From CAYSWF01 sp964562905 (GTDB lineage Bacteria > Patescibacteriota > Andersenbacteria > UBA10190), in NCBI GenBank assembly GCA_964562905.1, contig CAZLVG010000001.1, forward strand, positions 10,860-74,859: a stretch of DNA of 64,000 nucleotides, read 5' to 3'. The position numbers were made by a program, and so were the translations under genes. How positions within the stretch are numbered: the stretch's first letter is position 1; each line of letters begins with the position of its first letter. Below the pieces are notes generated by a model. The model was given only the letters and a program-made list of their open reading frames with translations. It was not told where the DNA came from and did no database searches. Shown here piece by piece: positions 18,595-27,511 of the stretch.

Positions 18595-19119
18595 CTACAC
18601 ATTCCAGGGCATTTGCCTCTCGGCCGGCATCCCTCGCCGGCGGCGCGCCTCCCGTTGCAAGTCCTTGGTAATTTCGCGATACCGTTCGTCGCGCGCCCGT
18701 GCCAACTCATGTTCCCGCCTCCGCCAGCTGGTGTCAAATCCCCGCTCCGCCTCCTTTTTTCTTAACTCAAACCTTTTCCTGGCTTTTTCCTCGGCTCGCT
18801 CTTCTCCCAAAACACCCGCTTTCCGCTCGTAATAACTAGCTATACTTTGCTTTTGTCGGCGCAGCTTACCTTTCAACTCGCCCCTCGCCTTTCGTCTATC
18901 TTTTACTAGCCGCCTGCGCTTGGCCTGATAATTTTCTCTAGCCTCGCGCCTTCGTTTCCGCTTCTTCACCTCGTAACTGCTAAGGCTCCCGGCCAGGGGA
19001 TTTAGCTGCTGTATCGGTCCGGGCGGCCCCAGGCGGCCCTTCCACGCGCGATCCTCCGAGCCGAGCCCTTCTCTTGGTGAAGAGCTAAGACCGAATAATC
19101 TGGAGATAAAGCCGGGCAT
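18595..19119 (-). CDS. Hypothetical strongly basic coiled-coil protein
   Basis: 174 residues, extremely rich in Arg, Lys and Glu (for example KKRKRRREARENYQAKRRR). From about residue 50 it is predicted to be one long helix or coiled coil. No hydrophobic segment and no known domain are seen. The ATG lies 4 nt after the stop of the 660-residue membrane protein upstream, so translation is probably coupled, which supports a real gene. Binding nucleic acid or the cytoplasmic face of its partner is possible but not shown. Confidence 0.6.
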   Translation of the reverse strand: MPGFISRLFGLSSSPREGLGSEDRAWKGRLGPPGPIQQLNPLAGSLSSYEVKKRKRRREARENYQAKRRRLVKDRRKARGELKGKLRRQKQSIASYYERKAGVLGEERAEEKARKRFELRKKEAERGFDTSWRRREHELARARDERYREITKDLQREARRRRGMPAERQMPWNV

Positions 19120-19123
19120 GGCT

Positions 19124-21106
19124 CTACTGAACTCTCCCTTTGCCCGGCGCCGCCGTCTCCGTGTCCGGAAACGACGGCAAAGTTGCGCTTATGGCTTCGT
19201 CCGTAAACTGGTCCACCGCCGTCAGGTTAGTCTTATTGAGCAACGGCACGCTTTCTCCCCTCTTGTTCTCGCCCGGTGTGATAGCTACCTGCATATGCAG
19301 TTCCTGGTAAGGAACAGCTTTGCCTGTCAATCCCTCCATGTAAGGAACAGTCCACTTAAGAGTCCCGGTGCGTTCATTAAATTCAAATTGTCCCGCAGTT
19401 TTATACATCTGACCCGTGTAGCTGACGCCATCCGGCAAAACGGCCGTCAGGCGCACGTCTCCCACATCATTCAGTGTTGATCCTATGCGCCAGCGGACAG
19501 TGTAAGTCGTTTCTTCGCCAACCTGCGGCGGCAGGGGGCCGGAGCTGATCAAACCCAAACGCCCGTCGTCATACAAGGCCGCGGCCTGTAAAATTAGGTT
19601 CGTGCGCACCGAGATAACCGCCCGGTCGGAGATCACCCGGCGCGGCTGTCCGGCCGGGGCCGGCAGGTCGGGGCTGTCCACGGTAGCCGTCGTTACCAGC
19701 ACGTGGTTCTTGGCTTCCGCAGTATCGGCCAGCGTGTCGGTATCAAAAACGGAGAAAGAGTAGTTGACGGTTCCCTCCTGCTGCGGCTGCAGCACGGCTA
19801 ATTCGGGCACCGTGGCCGCGGACCAGAAAATCTTTTTCTCCACCGGATCGTAAAAGCCGGATGACAGCTCCAGAGAGACGGGATTAAAGCTGGCGCCTTC
19901 AAACTTCACTTCCACGATCACGTCCTTAAGACCCACCGTGCCCACGTTGCGGTAGCGAACCTCTCCCGATATTCTGCTCCCCGCCCGTACAGCAACGGGC
20001 TGCGTGCTGCCGTTGTAAACCTGCTGCACTACCACTTCGGAAGTTGAAATATTTACCACGTGGCTAAGCTCACGCTGCACGAAATTTTCCCCTCGCTGCG
20101 AAATACCCGCCTCAAAATCTATCACCCGTTTTTCACCAGTCTGTCCCTCTACATAGAATACCAGCGTCAGCTCCTTATCCCCCAACGGCTCTAACCGAGA
20201 CAGACGCCAACTGGAATCCACCGTGGAAAAACCGGGCGTAAAATCAATATCTTCCAAAGCCAGTTGTACTCCCGGAGCAGGTTTCACCTGCAAATACACG
20301 CCTTCCAGGGCTCTGCCGCTTAAATTACGCACCATCACGCTGGACATAACGCGCTCGCCGCTGGCCGCGTCATCAGCAATGTTAAGCGAGACGTCCAAAG
20401 GCAGAGCCGTAATGGTAGTCGCCTTGGCTGCCGTTTTAGGAAACCTGCCGCTGGGAAAATTCTCGGGCGTCAGTACTAACTTGGTTCGGACCGTAGCCGT
20501 CTCATTCTGCTCTCCAATCAACTGTCCTCTGACTATGAGCTCTCCCTCTTCCCCGCTATTCAAGCGGCCTATTTTAAACACTATCTGCCTCCCTGAACGT
20601 TCAATTTCCTTGCTGGCGCTACGATAAGTGAAACCGCGGGGCACGTCTACCACCAGCTCCACGTCCAGCCAATTAACCCGGCTGGCATTGCCGTAAGAGA
20701 TGCGGTACACAATTTCGTCACCGGCGGTGAACTCCGGCGGAGCCCCTACCTCCAAGACCACCTGGTTTTTCGTAACCGTCCTCGCCGACCTGTACATAAC
20801 CGTAGCGGCGACGGCCACAATCATAATTATCAACAGCAGAGCCAGTATGCCTGAAAACCGCAATACTCTGCCCCACCGCTTCGCCCTGATCAAAGACAGA
20901 TTTTTAAACTTGAGCGCGTTAAGAATGTCTGACGCTTTTTGAGGTTTTACTACCGGTCGCTGCCTCTTTACGCCAAGACGTTGGAGCTCTTCCTGCCTGT
21001 GACGCACTTCCTCCGACTGCTCTCTGGCGTATAAGTCACGGCGAATAACGCCCAGCTCATCCCCCCTGTCTTCTTCTTTTCTCTTCTCTTCTTCCTCGCC
21101 TGCCAT
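19124..21106 (-). CDS. Membrane-anchored protein with DUF11-like extracellular repeats
   Basis: 660 residues. The first 80 are cytoplasmic and highly charged, a single helix spans about 83-105, and the rest is an extracytoplasmic array of Ig-like beta domains. The repeats show the DUF11 style: GDEIVYRISYGNAS, LDVELVVDVPRGFTY, later VGLKDVIVEVKFEGASF and VGEETTYTVRWRIGST. Such proteins form cell-surface structures. It lies 10 nt downstream of recO and 4 nt upstream of the basic coiled-coil gene. There is no catalytic motif. Confidence 0.75.
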   Translation of the reverse strand: MAGEEEEKRKEEDRGDELGVIRRDLYAREQSEEVRHRQEELQRLGVKRQRPVVKPQKASDILNALKFKNLSLIRAKRWGRVLRFSGILALLLIIMIVAVAATVMYRSARTVTKNQVVLEVGAPPEFTAGDEIVYRISYGNASRVNWLDVELVVDVPRGFTYRSASKEIERSGRQIVFKIGRLNSGEEGELIVRGQLIGEQNETATVRTKLVLTPENFPSGRFPKTAAKATTITALPLDVSLNIADDAASGERVMSSVMVRNLSGRALEGVYLQVKPAPGVQLALEDIDFTPGFSTVDSSWRLSRLEPLGDKELTLVFYVEGQTGEKRVIDFEAGISQRGENFVQRELSHVVNISTSEVVVQQVYNGSTQPVAVRAGSRISGEVRYRNVGTVGLKDVIVEVKFEGASFNPVSLELSSGFYDPVEKKIFWSAATVPELAVLQPQQEGTVNYSFSVFDTDTLADTAEAKNHVLVTTATVDSPDLPAPAGQPRRVISDRAVISVRTNLILQAAALYDDGRLGLISSGPLPPQVGEETTYTVRWRIGSTLNDVGDVRLTAVLPDGVSYTGQMYKTAGQFEFNERTGTLKWTVPYMEGLTGKAVPYQELHMQVAITPGENKRGESVPLLNKTNLTAVDQFTDEAISATLPSFPDTETAAPGKGRVQ

Positions 21107-21116
21107 ACTGTCAATT

Positions 21117-21872
21117 CTACCGCAAAATCGCTGCTTGTGGCACGGTTAGGGATACAACGTATTCGCGCCAGGCTCTAACCAGTTGCTTAGCCTGCTCGGA
21201 GGACAAGGATATGTTGAGCGCTTTTTCTGGATATTCAGAGACATACCGTAGAACTTTCAGCATGTCAGGCGTCAGCGACGACCTGGCCCGCGACATTACG
21301 CTGAGGCTGTTTCGGCGAACAGACAGGCAGGACAAGCAGAACCAGCTACCCTGTCCGGGGTCCAACACCACCGCTTCCGAGGGGATCTTCGTCCGGCAAC
21401 GCTGACAACGGCCAAGCAGCGGCAGCACGCCGGCCTCTCGCAATGATAACAAAACCAGAGCTGTCTCCAGAAGGCACCTCTTGGCGTAGGGTAGGGAGGG
21501 CCACAGTTCACATGCCTGCAGCAGCGCGTCATAAAGCCTGGCATAGACAGCTTCCTCCTCCAGAACATTCATCATGACATGTACTACCCTCTGGACGCCC
21601 TTTACCGCCTCCTGGTCGTCGTGCAGGGGTCTGAAATACTGCTGCGTATCCGCCGCCTGCAGAAAAAAACGTCCCTGGCTGCCTGTCACCAGTGCCACTA
21701 CCTGCGTCAACGGCTCACCATGCCCGCCCCGCCGGGACGGTATACGGCGCACCCCCTTAGCCACCACTTTTATGATGCCTTTTTCCCTGCTAAACAACGT
21801 CATCAGCCTGTCGGCCTCGCCCACGCTGCGCCGGGACAGTACCAGTGCCTGCAATTTATCCCGATACACCAC
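21117..21872 (-). CDS. recO: DNA repair protein RecO
   Basis: 251 residues. The N-terminal OB fold has the typical MVYRDKLQALVLSRRSVGEADRLMTLFSREKGII, and a four-Cys zinc site follows (CQRCRTK and CLSC). RecO loads RecA at gaps with RecR/RecF. The start codon is GTG. It follows ileS (12 nt gap). Confidence 0.96.
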   Translation of the reverse strand: MVYRDKLQALVLSRRSVGEADRLMTLFSREKGIIKVVAKGVRRIPSRRGGHGEPLTQVVALVTGSQGRFFLQAADTQQYFRPLHDDQEAVKGVQRVVHVMMNVLEEEAVYARLYDALLQACELWPSLPYAKRCLLETALVLLSLREAGVLPLLGRCQRCRTKIPSEAVVLDPGQGSWFCLSCLSVRRNSLSVMSRARSSLTPDMLKVLRYVSEYPEKALNISLSSEQAKQLVRAWREYVVSLTVPQAAILR

Positions 21873-21884
21873 CTCTTCACCCCC

Positions 21885-24812
21885 TTATGACACTTTGACC
21901 ACGCCAAGGTGCGTCCCTCGGCCGTCCACTTCAAAGTAACCGCCAGTCTGTTTCTCCCCGCTTGCCTCCTCCACTTTGTCTGCCTGCAAGGCGGAAGTAA
22001 TTTCGTTACGATGCTCCTTGAAGGCCCGTCTTAACTGTTCATCTTCTGTGCTGAACAACAATATTATACGATCATTTAAGGTGTAACCGGCTTGGCGCCG
22101 TAATACCTGACCGCGCCGCACTACCTCCCGCGCCACCCCTTTTCGCCACAAGTCGGGTGTTATAACACAGTCAACTTCCACTGCCACCGGTGGCCTGCCC
22201 CCGAGGGAGTAACTTTCCATTCCCTCGCTTGGCTCCTCAATATAGGCCAGCTCTCCCACGTTTACCTCTTCCCTGACCAGTTCGGCAATCTCCTCGGGAA
22301 GTTCAGCTTCGCCCTTCCTTCGGTGTACTTTCATACCGCGTAGCGGCTGCCTTACTTTGCCCACCCCGCGCTTTACCCTGTCTGCCAGGCCAGCGTATGC
22401 GTACTCCTGCGCCGTTCGCATCAGCCGCCGCAACTGCCTGGTTTCTTCAATTACTTTTTTGTCAGCCGGCTGCCAATCCGTAAGATGAACTGACAAAGGC
22501 ACTTTTTTGTTTAAGCCGACAACTAGATGCTGGTACATTGCTTCCGCGGAAAAGGGCAGTAAAGGTGCCAACACTCCCGACAAGCGGACTAGGACGTCAT
22601 ACAAGGTCCGCAAGGCCTGCTTGTCGCCCGCCACAAACCTGGAACGTGAGCGTCTGATATACCAGTTAGACAGGTCTTCCACCACGGGCCTGACGGCCCG
22701 GGCGGCCGTCACGTAGTCGTACCTGCTCAAGGCAATATCAATCTTCTCGGCCAGCTGTTCCACCTGGCCCGCAATCCACATGTCCAGCGTGTGTCTGCCA
22801 CCTTCTCTTCCCGTTGGCTCAAACTTGTGTAAGTCGGCATAGGTTAAGAAGTAGCGGTAACTGTTCCACAAAATCAACATAGTTTTGCGGTAGTGATCCG
22901 TCATGTCGTCTTCCGACACGCTCATATCTTCGCCGTACATTATGGGACTGGACATAAAGTACAGGCGCAACGTCTCGCCACCGTATTTCTTTATTATTTC
23001 CTTGGGGTCAGGGTAATTGTTATACGATTTTGACATTTTACGGCCGTCGTCGCCTTTCATCACGCCCGTAACCACCGCGTTCCTGAAAGCCGGAGATTGC
23101 CACATAGCGCCTGCTATAACATGCAGGTAGTAAAACCATCCCCGCAGCTGACCAGTGTATTCCACCACAAAATCAGCCGGGAAGCTGTCTTTGAATTCTC
23201 GCCTGTTTTCAAAGGGAAAATGCCGCTGGGCCGCCGGCATGGAGGCCGATTCAAACCATACGTCAAGTACTTCCTTAACCCGGACCATCCGGCCTGTACA
23301 CGAGCAGTCCCAGGTAATTTCATCAATATCCGGACGGTGCAAGTCAGCTACTTTTTTACCCGACGCCCTCTCAATTTCTTCAACAGAACCCTTAACCTGT
23401 ACACGGCCGCAAGCAGCGCACTTCCAAACCGGAAGCGGCGTGCCCCAGTAACGGGAACGAGACAGGCACCAGTCGGGGGCAGTTCTAAGATTGTAAGCAA
23501 ACCTCCCCTGCTTAAAATGCTCCGGCACCCAGTTCACTGCCTCATTCTCCTGCAGAAGCCGGCTGCGCAGCCCGTCCAGGCGCATATACCATGCCCGCTG
23601 TGCCCGATAGATTAGAGGAGTTTCACAGCGATAGCAAAAAGGGTAAGAGTGTTTTATGGCGCCTTTATCAAACAGCAACCCGCGCGCGGACAGACGATCA
23701 ACTATACCCGGGTCAGCCTCCTTGTAATAAACGCCCCGCCAAGGAGGTAGTTCGCTGGAAATCATGCCTTCTTCATTCACGGTCACAAAAACGCTCAAGC
23801 CTTCTTTCTGCCCCAGATCAAAATCGTCCTGGCCGAAAGCAGGAGCTATATGCACCACGCCAGTTCCTTCTTCCGTAGTCACGAAAGACGCCGGGTACAC
23901 TTGGAAATCGTTATCTCCCCTGGGTCCATACGGAAACAAGGGTTCATATTTTAAGCCCACCAGTTCTTTGCCTTCAAACTCGCTGGTTATTTCCTGAAGC
24001 CTGTCCTTGTACCTTTCATACGCAGTCCGCGCCAGCACAACCTTTTGACCGTCATCAGCAATTGCCTCCACATACTCAACTTCAGGATCAACCGCCAAAG
24101 CTCTGTTAGCCGGCAAGGTCCAGGGGGTAGTCGTCCAAGCCAAAAAATACCGGTTGCGTCCGCGCTCTTTGAATTTAACCGTCACCGCTGGATCTTCTAC
24201 TTCCCGGTAAAAACCTTCATCCATAGTAATCTCAAACTTGGACAAAGGCGTGGCGCAGCGCGGGCAATATAAAGAGGAACGCACCCCTTCATAAATGAAA
24301 TCTTTTTCGTACAACTGCTTAAAGATCCATATCACTGACTCCATGTAGTCCCTGTCCATGGTCCTGTACGCTCCTTTCATGTCCACCCAACGGCCTATAT
24401 GATTGACGTACCAGTGCCATTCCGAAGACACATCCGACACGTAATCCCGGCAGGCCGACACAAACTTGTCCACGCCCAGCTCTTCAATATCCTTCTTGCT
24501 TTTTATACCCAGCTTTTTTTCCACTTGCGTTTCCGCCGGCAAGCCGTGGCAATCCCAGCCCCACACCCGCCGTACCCGCTTGCCCTTCATGGTCTGGAAC
24601 CGGGGTATGATATCCTTGGCGATGCTGGGCAACAAGGTGGCGTAATGAGGAATACCGGTCACGAAGGGAGGACCGTCGTAAAAAGAATAACTGTTGTCCT
24701 TAGGACGTTGCCTAATCGATTCTTTAAAAACGCCAGTTTCCTCCCACAGCTTCAGAATTTCTTCCTGCATCTCAAAAAGATCCAGGTCTTGTTTTAACGG
24801 CTTGAATTTCAT
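21885..24812 (-). CDS. ileS: Isoleucyl-tRNA synthetase, eukaryotic-like (type 2)
   Basis: 975 residues. The HIGH-type motif is HYAT at residues 56-59 (PFVTGIPHYA), and KMSKS lies near residue 592 in GRKMSKSYNNYPDP. The YNNYPDP continuation and the GIPHYATLL form are typical of the eukaryotic-like type 2 enzymes, which are often less sensitive to mupirocin (family knowledge). An editing domain (TTTPWTLPANRALAVDP) and a Cys pair (CAACGRV) are visible. It ends 12 nt before recO and starts 8 nt after the GT4-like gene. Confidence 0.97.
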   Translation of the reverse strand: MKFKPLKQDLDLFEMQEEILKLWEETGVFKESIRQRPKDNSYSFYDGPPFVTGIPHYATLLPSIAKDIIPRFQTMKGKRVRRVWGWDCHGLPAETQVEKKLGIKSKKDIEELGVDKFVSACRDYVSDVSSEWHWYVNHIGRWVDMKGAYRTMDRDYMESVIWIFKQLYEKDFIYEGVRSSLYCPRCATPLSKFEITMDEGFYREVEDPAVTVKFKERGRNRYFLAWTTTPWTLPANRALAVDPEVEYVEAIADDGQKVVLARTAYERYKDRLQEITSEFEGKELVGLKYEPLFPYGPRGDNDFQVYPASFVTTEEGTGVVHIAPAFGQDDFDLGQKEGLSVFVTVNEEGMISSELPPWRGVYYKEADPGIVDRLSARGLLFDKGAIKHSYPFCYRCETPLIYRAQRAWYMRLDGLRSRLLQENEAVNWVPEHFKQGRFAYNLRTAPDWCLSRSRYWGTPLPVWKCAACGRVQVKGSVEEIERASGKKVADLHRPDIDEITWDCSCTGRMVRVKEVLDVWFESASMPAAQRHFPFENRREFKDSFPADFVVEYTGQLRGWFYYLHVIAGAMWQSPAFRNAVVTGVMKGDDGRKMSKSYNNYPDPKEIIKKYGGETLRLYFMSSPIMYGEDMSVSEDDMTDHYRKTMLILWNSYRYFLTYADLHKFEPTGREGGRHTLDMWIAGQVEQLAEKIDIALSRYDYVTAARAVRPVVEDLSNWYIRRSRSRFVAGDKQALRTLYDVLVRLSGVLAPLLPFSAEAMYQHLVVGLNKKVPLSVHLTDWQPADKKVIEETRQLRRLMRTAQEYAYAGLADRVKRGVGKVRQPLRGMKVHRRKGEAELPEEIAELVREEVNVGELAYIEEPSEGMESYSLGGRPPVAVEVDCVITPDLWRKGVAREVVRRGQVLRRQAGYTLNDRIILLFSTEDEQLRRAFKEHRNEITSALQADKVEEASGEKQTGGYFEVDGRGTHLGVVKVS

Positions 24813-24820
24813 CTTCCGCT

Positions 24821-25501
24821 TTACGCTTTACCCCGGCGCACTGTCTCTTCCTTTCTTTCCTTATTGGCTAAACCTCCCGCTGGTGAAGGCTCCTTCTGAA
24901 CCATCTCCTGATAAACCTTCGTCAGCTTTTTCACCCGGCGTTTCCAGGCTCCCCTGTCAGAGCCTTCCAGAGGCATCACCACCACCCGGCTTTCAGGATA
25001 GCCGTGCCGCTTGGTTAATGTCTTTTTATCCTCGGAAGAACCAACTATTATCCGCTTAGCTCGCTTGCAAAGCCTACTGAAGGCCACTCGGGTCCCCAGC
25101 ATAAATGAACGGACAAATAAATTACTCTCACTTTTTCCCCGCGGCACGTAATGAAAAGTCGTAACTATACGCCCAGGATACAAATACGGAATCAGTCCTT
25201 CGGGAGAATGGAATACGTCCAGCCGGGCTGCTGCTAGAAAAGAAGAAATCAGCATGTGAGAATACACTACGGGCAAGTAGCGACGGTACTGAATGAAAGG
25301 AAAACGCTTTATAACCACGTTGGACCTAGCGAATTTTTTGGTACTTTTCATGCGCTTGTCAAAAAAAAGCACCCAAGTGTGTTCCTTTTTTTTATCGGCG
25401 TCTATCAAATTCATAATCAGTTCTTCCGTATAACGAGCGATCTTGGGGTCATATCTTTTGTGCTGGCGCAGTATTATGTGCGCGTCAATTCCTATTCTCA
25501 T
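24821..25501 (-). CDS. GT4-like glycosyltransferase, N-terminal (acceptor) domain only
   Basis: 226 residues from the ATG at 25501. The start MRIGIDAHIILRQHKRYDP.IARYTEEL is the GT4-type N-terminus, followed by VFHSPEGLIPYLYPGRIVTTFHYVP and AKRIIVGSSEDKKTLTKRHGYPESRVVVMPLEG, which ends the first Rossmann domain. The family's C-terminal donor-binding domain (about 150 residues with the E-x7-E motif) is missing; the protein ends in a charged tail. A longer frame to 25720 exists, but those extra 73 residues come from a GC-rich hairpin region. Either a truncated or a non-catalytic protein. Confidence 0.7.
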   Translation of the reverse strand: MRIGIDAHIILRQHKRYDPKIARYTEELIMNLIDADKKKEHTWVLFFDKRMKSTKKFARSNVVIKRFPFIQYRRYLPVVYSHMLISSFLAAARLDVFHSPEGLIPYLYPGRIVTTFHYVPRGKSESNLFVRSFMLGTRVAFSRLCKRAKRIIVGSSEDKKTLTKRHGYPESRVVVMPLEGSDRGAWKRRVKKLTKVYQEMVQKEPSPAGGLANKERKEETVRRGKA

Positions 25502-25545
25502 AGATATGAGGCCAGTATATAGGACTTGCTCCTTCAAGCCAAGTA

Positions 25546-25690
25546 TGAGTCCGGCGGAGCCGCGGCCAGAGAAGCGACGGACAGGCGGAGAGAATCTCTT
25601 ATAAAAGGGGGCGGGGAGGCCGGCGCGGCCGGCCGCCGTCCGAACTCGCTCGCCAGGCTCAAGCCAGCTCCGCTCCGGACGGACCGATAA
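25546..25690. repeat. GC-rich imperfect palindromes between ileS group and argS
   Basis: This non-coding 145-bp stretch has nested inverted repeats, including GTCCGGCGGAGC near 25555 facing GCTCCGCTCCGGAC near 25668, CCGTCC at 25637 facing GGACGG at 25677, and GCCGGCGCGGCCGGC near 25619. It contains AGCGACGGAC (about 25572), which also occurs in the hairpin downstream of tmRNA. It separates the argS stop from the GT4-like start. Function unknown; termination or a REP-like repeat are possible. Confidence 0.45.
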
Positions 25691-25719
25691 AAGGCAGACG
25701 AGGCACAGGTCCTGCACCA

Positions 25720-27429
25720 TTACATCACATCAGGCTTGCTAATGCCCAAAAGGTCAAAAACACGTCCCAAGACAGCGCGCGCCGCCAGCACCAGCTGCAA
25801 CCGACTGCTGGCTATTCTTTTATTGTCAGCCGCCAGCACAGGCACATGGCGGTAAAAAACGTGCAGGGCGCGGGCCATATCCCTGGCATAGTAAGCCAAT
25901 AAATGAACATTATGAGTGTTCACAATGTCTTGAACAATTTCCGGAAAACGGTACAGTTGTCGTATCAGTTCCAGCTCCAGGGTGTGGGTCAGGGCAGGCC
26001 TGTCCGTAAGTTCCATCCTGTATCCAATCTGGTCTATTATCCCTTTTTCCTTAGCGCGCCGCAGAATGGACTGTAAGCGTACATAAGCGTACTGGAGGTA
26101 ATAGACGGGATTACGCTCGCTGCGCTCTTTGGCTAAGTCCAAGTCAAGATCCATGTGCGAGTCCAGCCGGTGTTGTACCAAGAAGAATCGCGCGGCGTCG
26201 TAACCTATCTCCCGTATAAGGTCCTGGGGGGCGAACACCTCGCCTTTTCTCTTGGAAAGCCTGACTGGCTTGCCTTGGCGCACCAGGCCGAACCACTGGG
26301 ACACCACCAAATGCAGCTTGCTCGTATCGTTGCCCAACATTTCTAGCGCCGCTTTTAACTTAGGCAAATGACCCTGGTGATCCGCTCCCACCACCGTCAC
26401 TATGACATCAAAACCTCTGTTATATTTATCCTGGTGATAACCTATATCCGGTGCTATGTAAGCGTACTGCCCGTCACTTTTGACCAGTATCCTGTCTTTG
26501 TCGTCTCCGAACAATGTCGTCTTTAGGTACACCGCGCCGCCTTTGCTAAAAGTTACCCCCCGCTTTTGCAACTGCTGCACTGTCTTTTCTATTACGCCTC
26601 TCTCGCGCAGTTCTTTCTCGCTGGTCCATACGTCAAAATGTATCTTGAGGACATCGGCCACGGTCTTCTTTATCAGTTCCAGTACCTCTTCCGCCGCTTG
26701 CTCCCCTGCTTGCTGCACTATTTCTTTATCATCAAGGTCACGGGGCACAAACTCTTTGCCTTCGTCTTCCCGCCACTTTTCACCTATATCCCTGGCTAAC
26801 TCCTTCACGTATTCCCCCTGATACAAGTCCCCTGGTAGCTCTACGTCATACCCGCTCTCTTGCAATAGTCTCAACAGCACCGACCGTCCTAGGCGCGTGA
26901 TCTGACTGCCCGCGTCATTTATGTAATACTCCCTGGTCACATTGTAGCCAGCGCATTCCATAACCCGTCCCAGCGTGTCCACGCTGAAAGCCGTGCGGCA
27001 ATTGGCCAGAGTTAAGGGGCCAGTGGGGTTAGCCGAAATGAATTCCAGGTTTATTCTTTTGCCGCGGCCGATGTTGATGCCGCCACAAACATCTTCCTCA
27101 ATGACGTTATCTAGCCGCGAAGTTAGCCAGCCGACATTAAGACGGATATTCAGGAACCCGCGTTTGGCTGCCGTGAGACGGCCCACGTACATCTTCTTGG
27201 GCATGTGCCGCGCTATGGCCTTCACGATTTCCAGGGGTTGTTTACTCCGGATAAGCGGAGCTAGCCGCAGAGCCACGGGACTGGCGTAGTCGCCCCGTTC
27301 GCGGTTATCCTGCCACTCCACTGTCACCTCTGGCCACTGCTTCCCCCATGCCGGCAGCTCGCCTGCCTGTACGGCTGCCCGCACGCCTTCCTGGATATCC
27401 TGCCTTAACGCTTCTTTAAGATTCAGCAT
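25720..27429 (-). CDS. argS: Arginyl-tRNA synthetase with altered HIGH motif
   Basis: 569 residues, full length for ArgRS. The catalytic site region reads SANPTGPLTLANCRTAF at residues 132-148; where most ArgRS have HVGH this protein has TLAN (140-143). The KMSKS equivalent is VRLSKRKGE (near 389). The N-terminal Add1 domain and the C-terminal DALR-type anticodon domain (ALHVFYRHVPVL, LGISKPDVM) are intact. It has its own promoter: TATACT ends 8 nt before the ATG, so the message is probably leaderless. Confidence 0.96.
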   Translation of the reverse strand: MLNLKEALRQDIQEGVRAAVQAGELPAWGKQWPEVTVEWQDNRERGDYASPVALRLAPLIRSKQPLEIVKAIARHMPKKMYVGRLTAAKRGFLNIRLNVGWLTSRLDNVIEEDVCGGINIGRGKRINLEFISANPTGPLTLANCRTAFSVDTLGRVMECAGYNVTREYYINDAGSQITRLGRSVLLRLLQESGYDVELPGDLYQGEYVKELARDIGEKWREDEGKEFVPRDLDDKEIVQQAGEQAAEEVLELIKKTVADVLKIHFDVWTSEKELRERGVIEKTVQQLQKRGVTFSKGGAVYLKTTLFGDDKDRILVKSDGQYAYIAPDIGYHQDKYNRGFDVIVTVVGADHQGHLPKLKAALEMLGNDTSKLHLVVSQWFGLVRQGKPVRLSKRKGEVFAPQDLIREIGYDAARFFLVQHRLDSHMDLDLDLAKERSERNPVYYLQYAYVRLQSILRRAKEKGIIDQIGYRMELTDRPALTHTLELELIRQLYRFPEIVQDIVNTHNVHLLAYYARDMARALHVFYRHVPVLAADNKRIASSRLQLVLAARAVLGRVFDLLGISKPDVM

Positions 27430-27437
27430 ACTTTATA

Positions 27438-27443
27438 AGTATA
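27438..27443 (-). promoter_or_regulatory. -10 box of argS (TATACT, 8 nt before ATG)
   Basis: Minus-strand TATACT lies between the terminator of the upstream gene and the argS ATG at 27429. Transcription would begin at the ATG or within 1-2 nt of it. No convincing -35 is seen. Confidence 0.45.
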
Positions 27444-27456
27444 ACCAGAAAGCGTT

Positions 27457-27489
27457 AAAAAACCCCATTACTCATCCTGGTAACGGGGT
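27457..27489 (-). terminator. Intrinsic terminator of the MYG1-like gene
   Basis: On the minus strand ACCCCGTTAC and GTAATGGGGT form a 10-bp stem (one G-U pair) with an 8-nt loop, followed directly by six T. It lies 22 nt after the stop of the 27512-28618 gene and before the argS promoter. Confidence 0.85.
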
Positions 27490-27511
27490 GAACGAACAGA
27501 AATAGCCTTGG

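Noticed and set aside
25502..25720. N-terminal extension of the GT4-like protein to 25720
   Set aside because: The extra 73 residues derive from GC-rich palindromic DNA; MRIGIDAH at 25501 is the natural family start.
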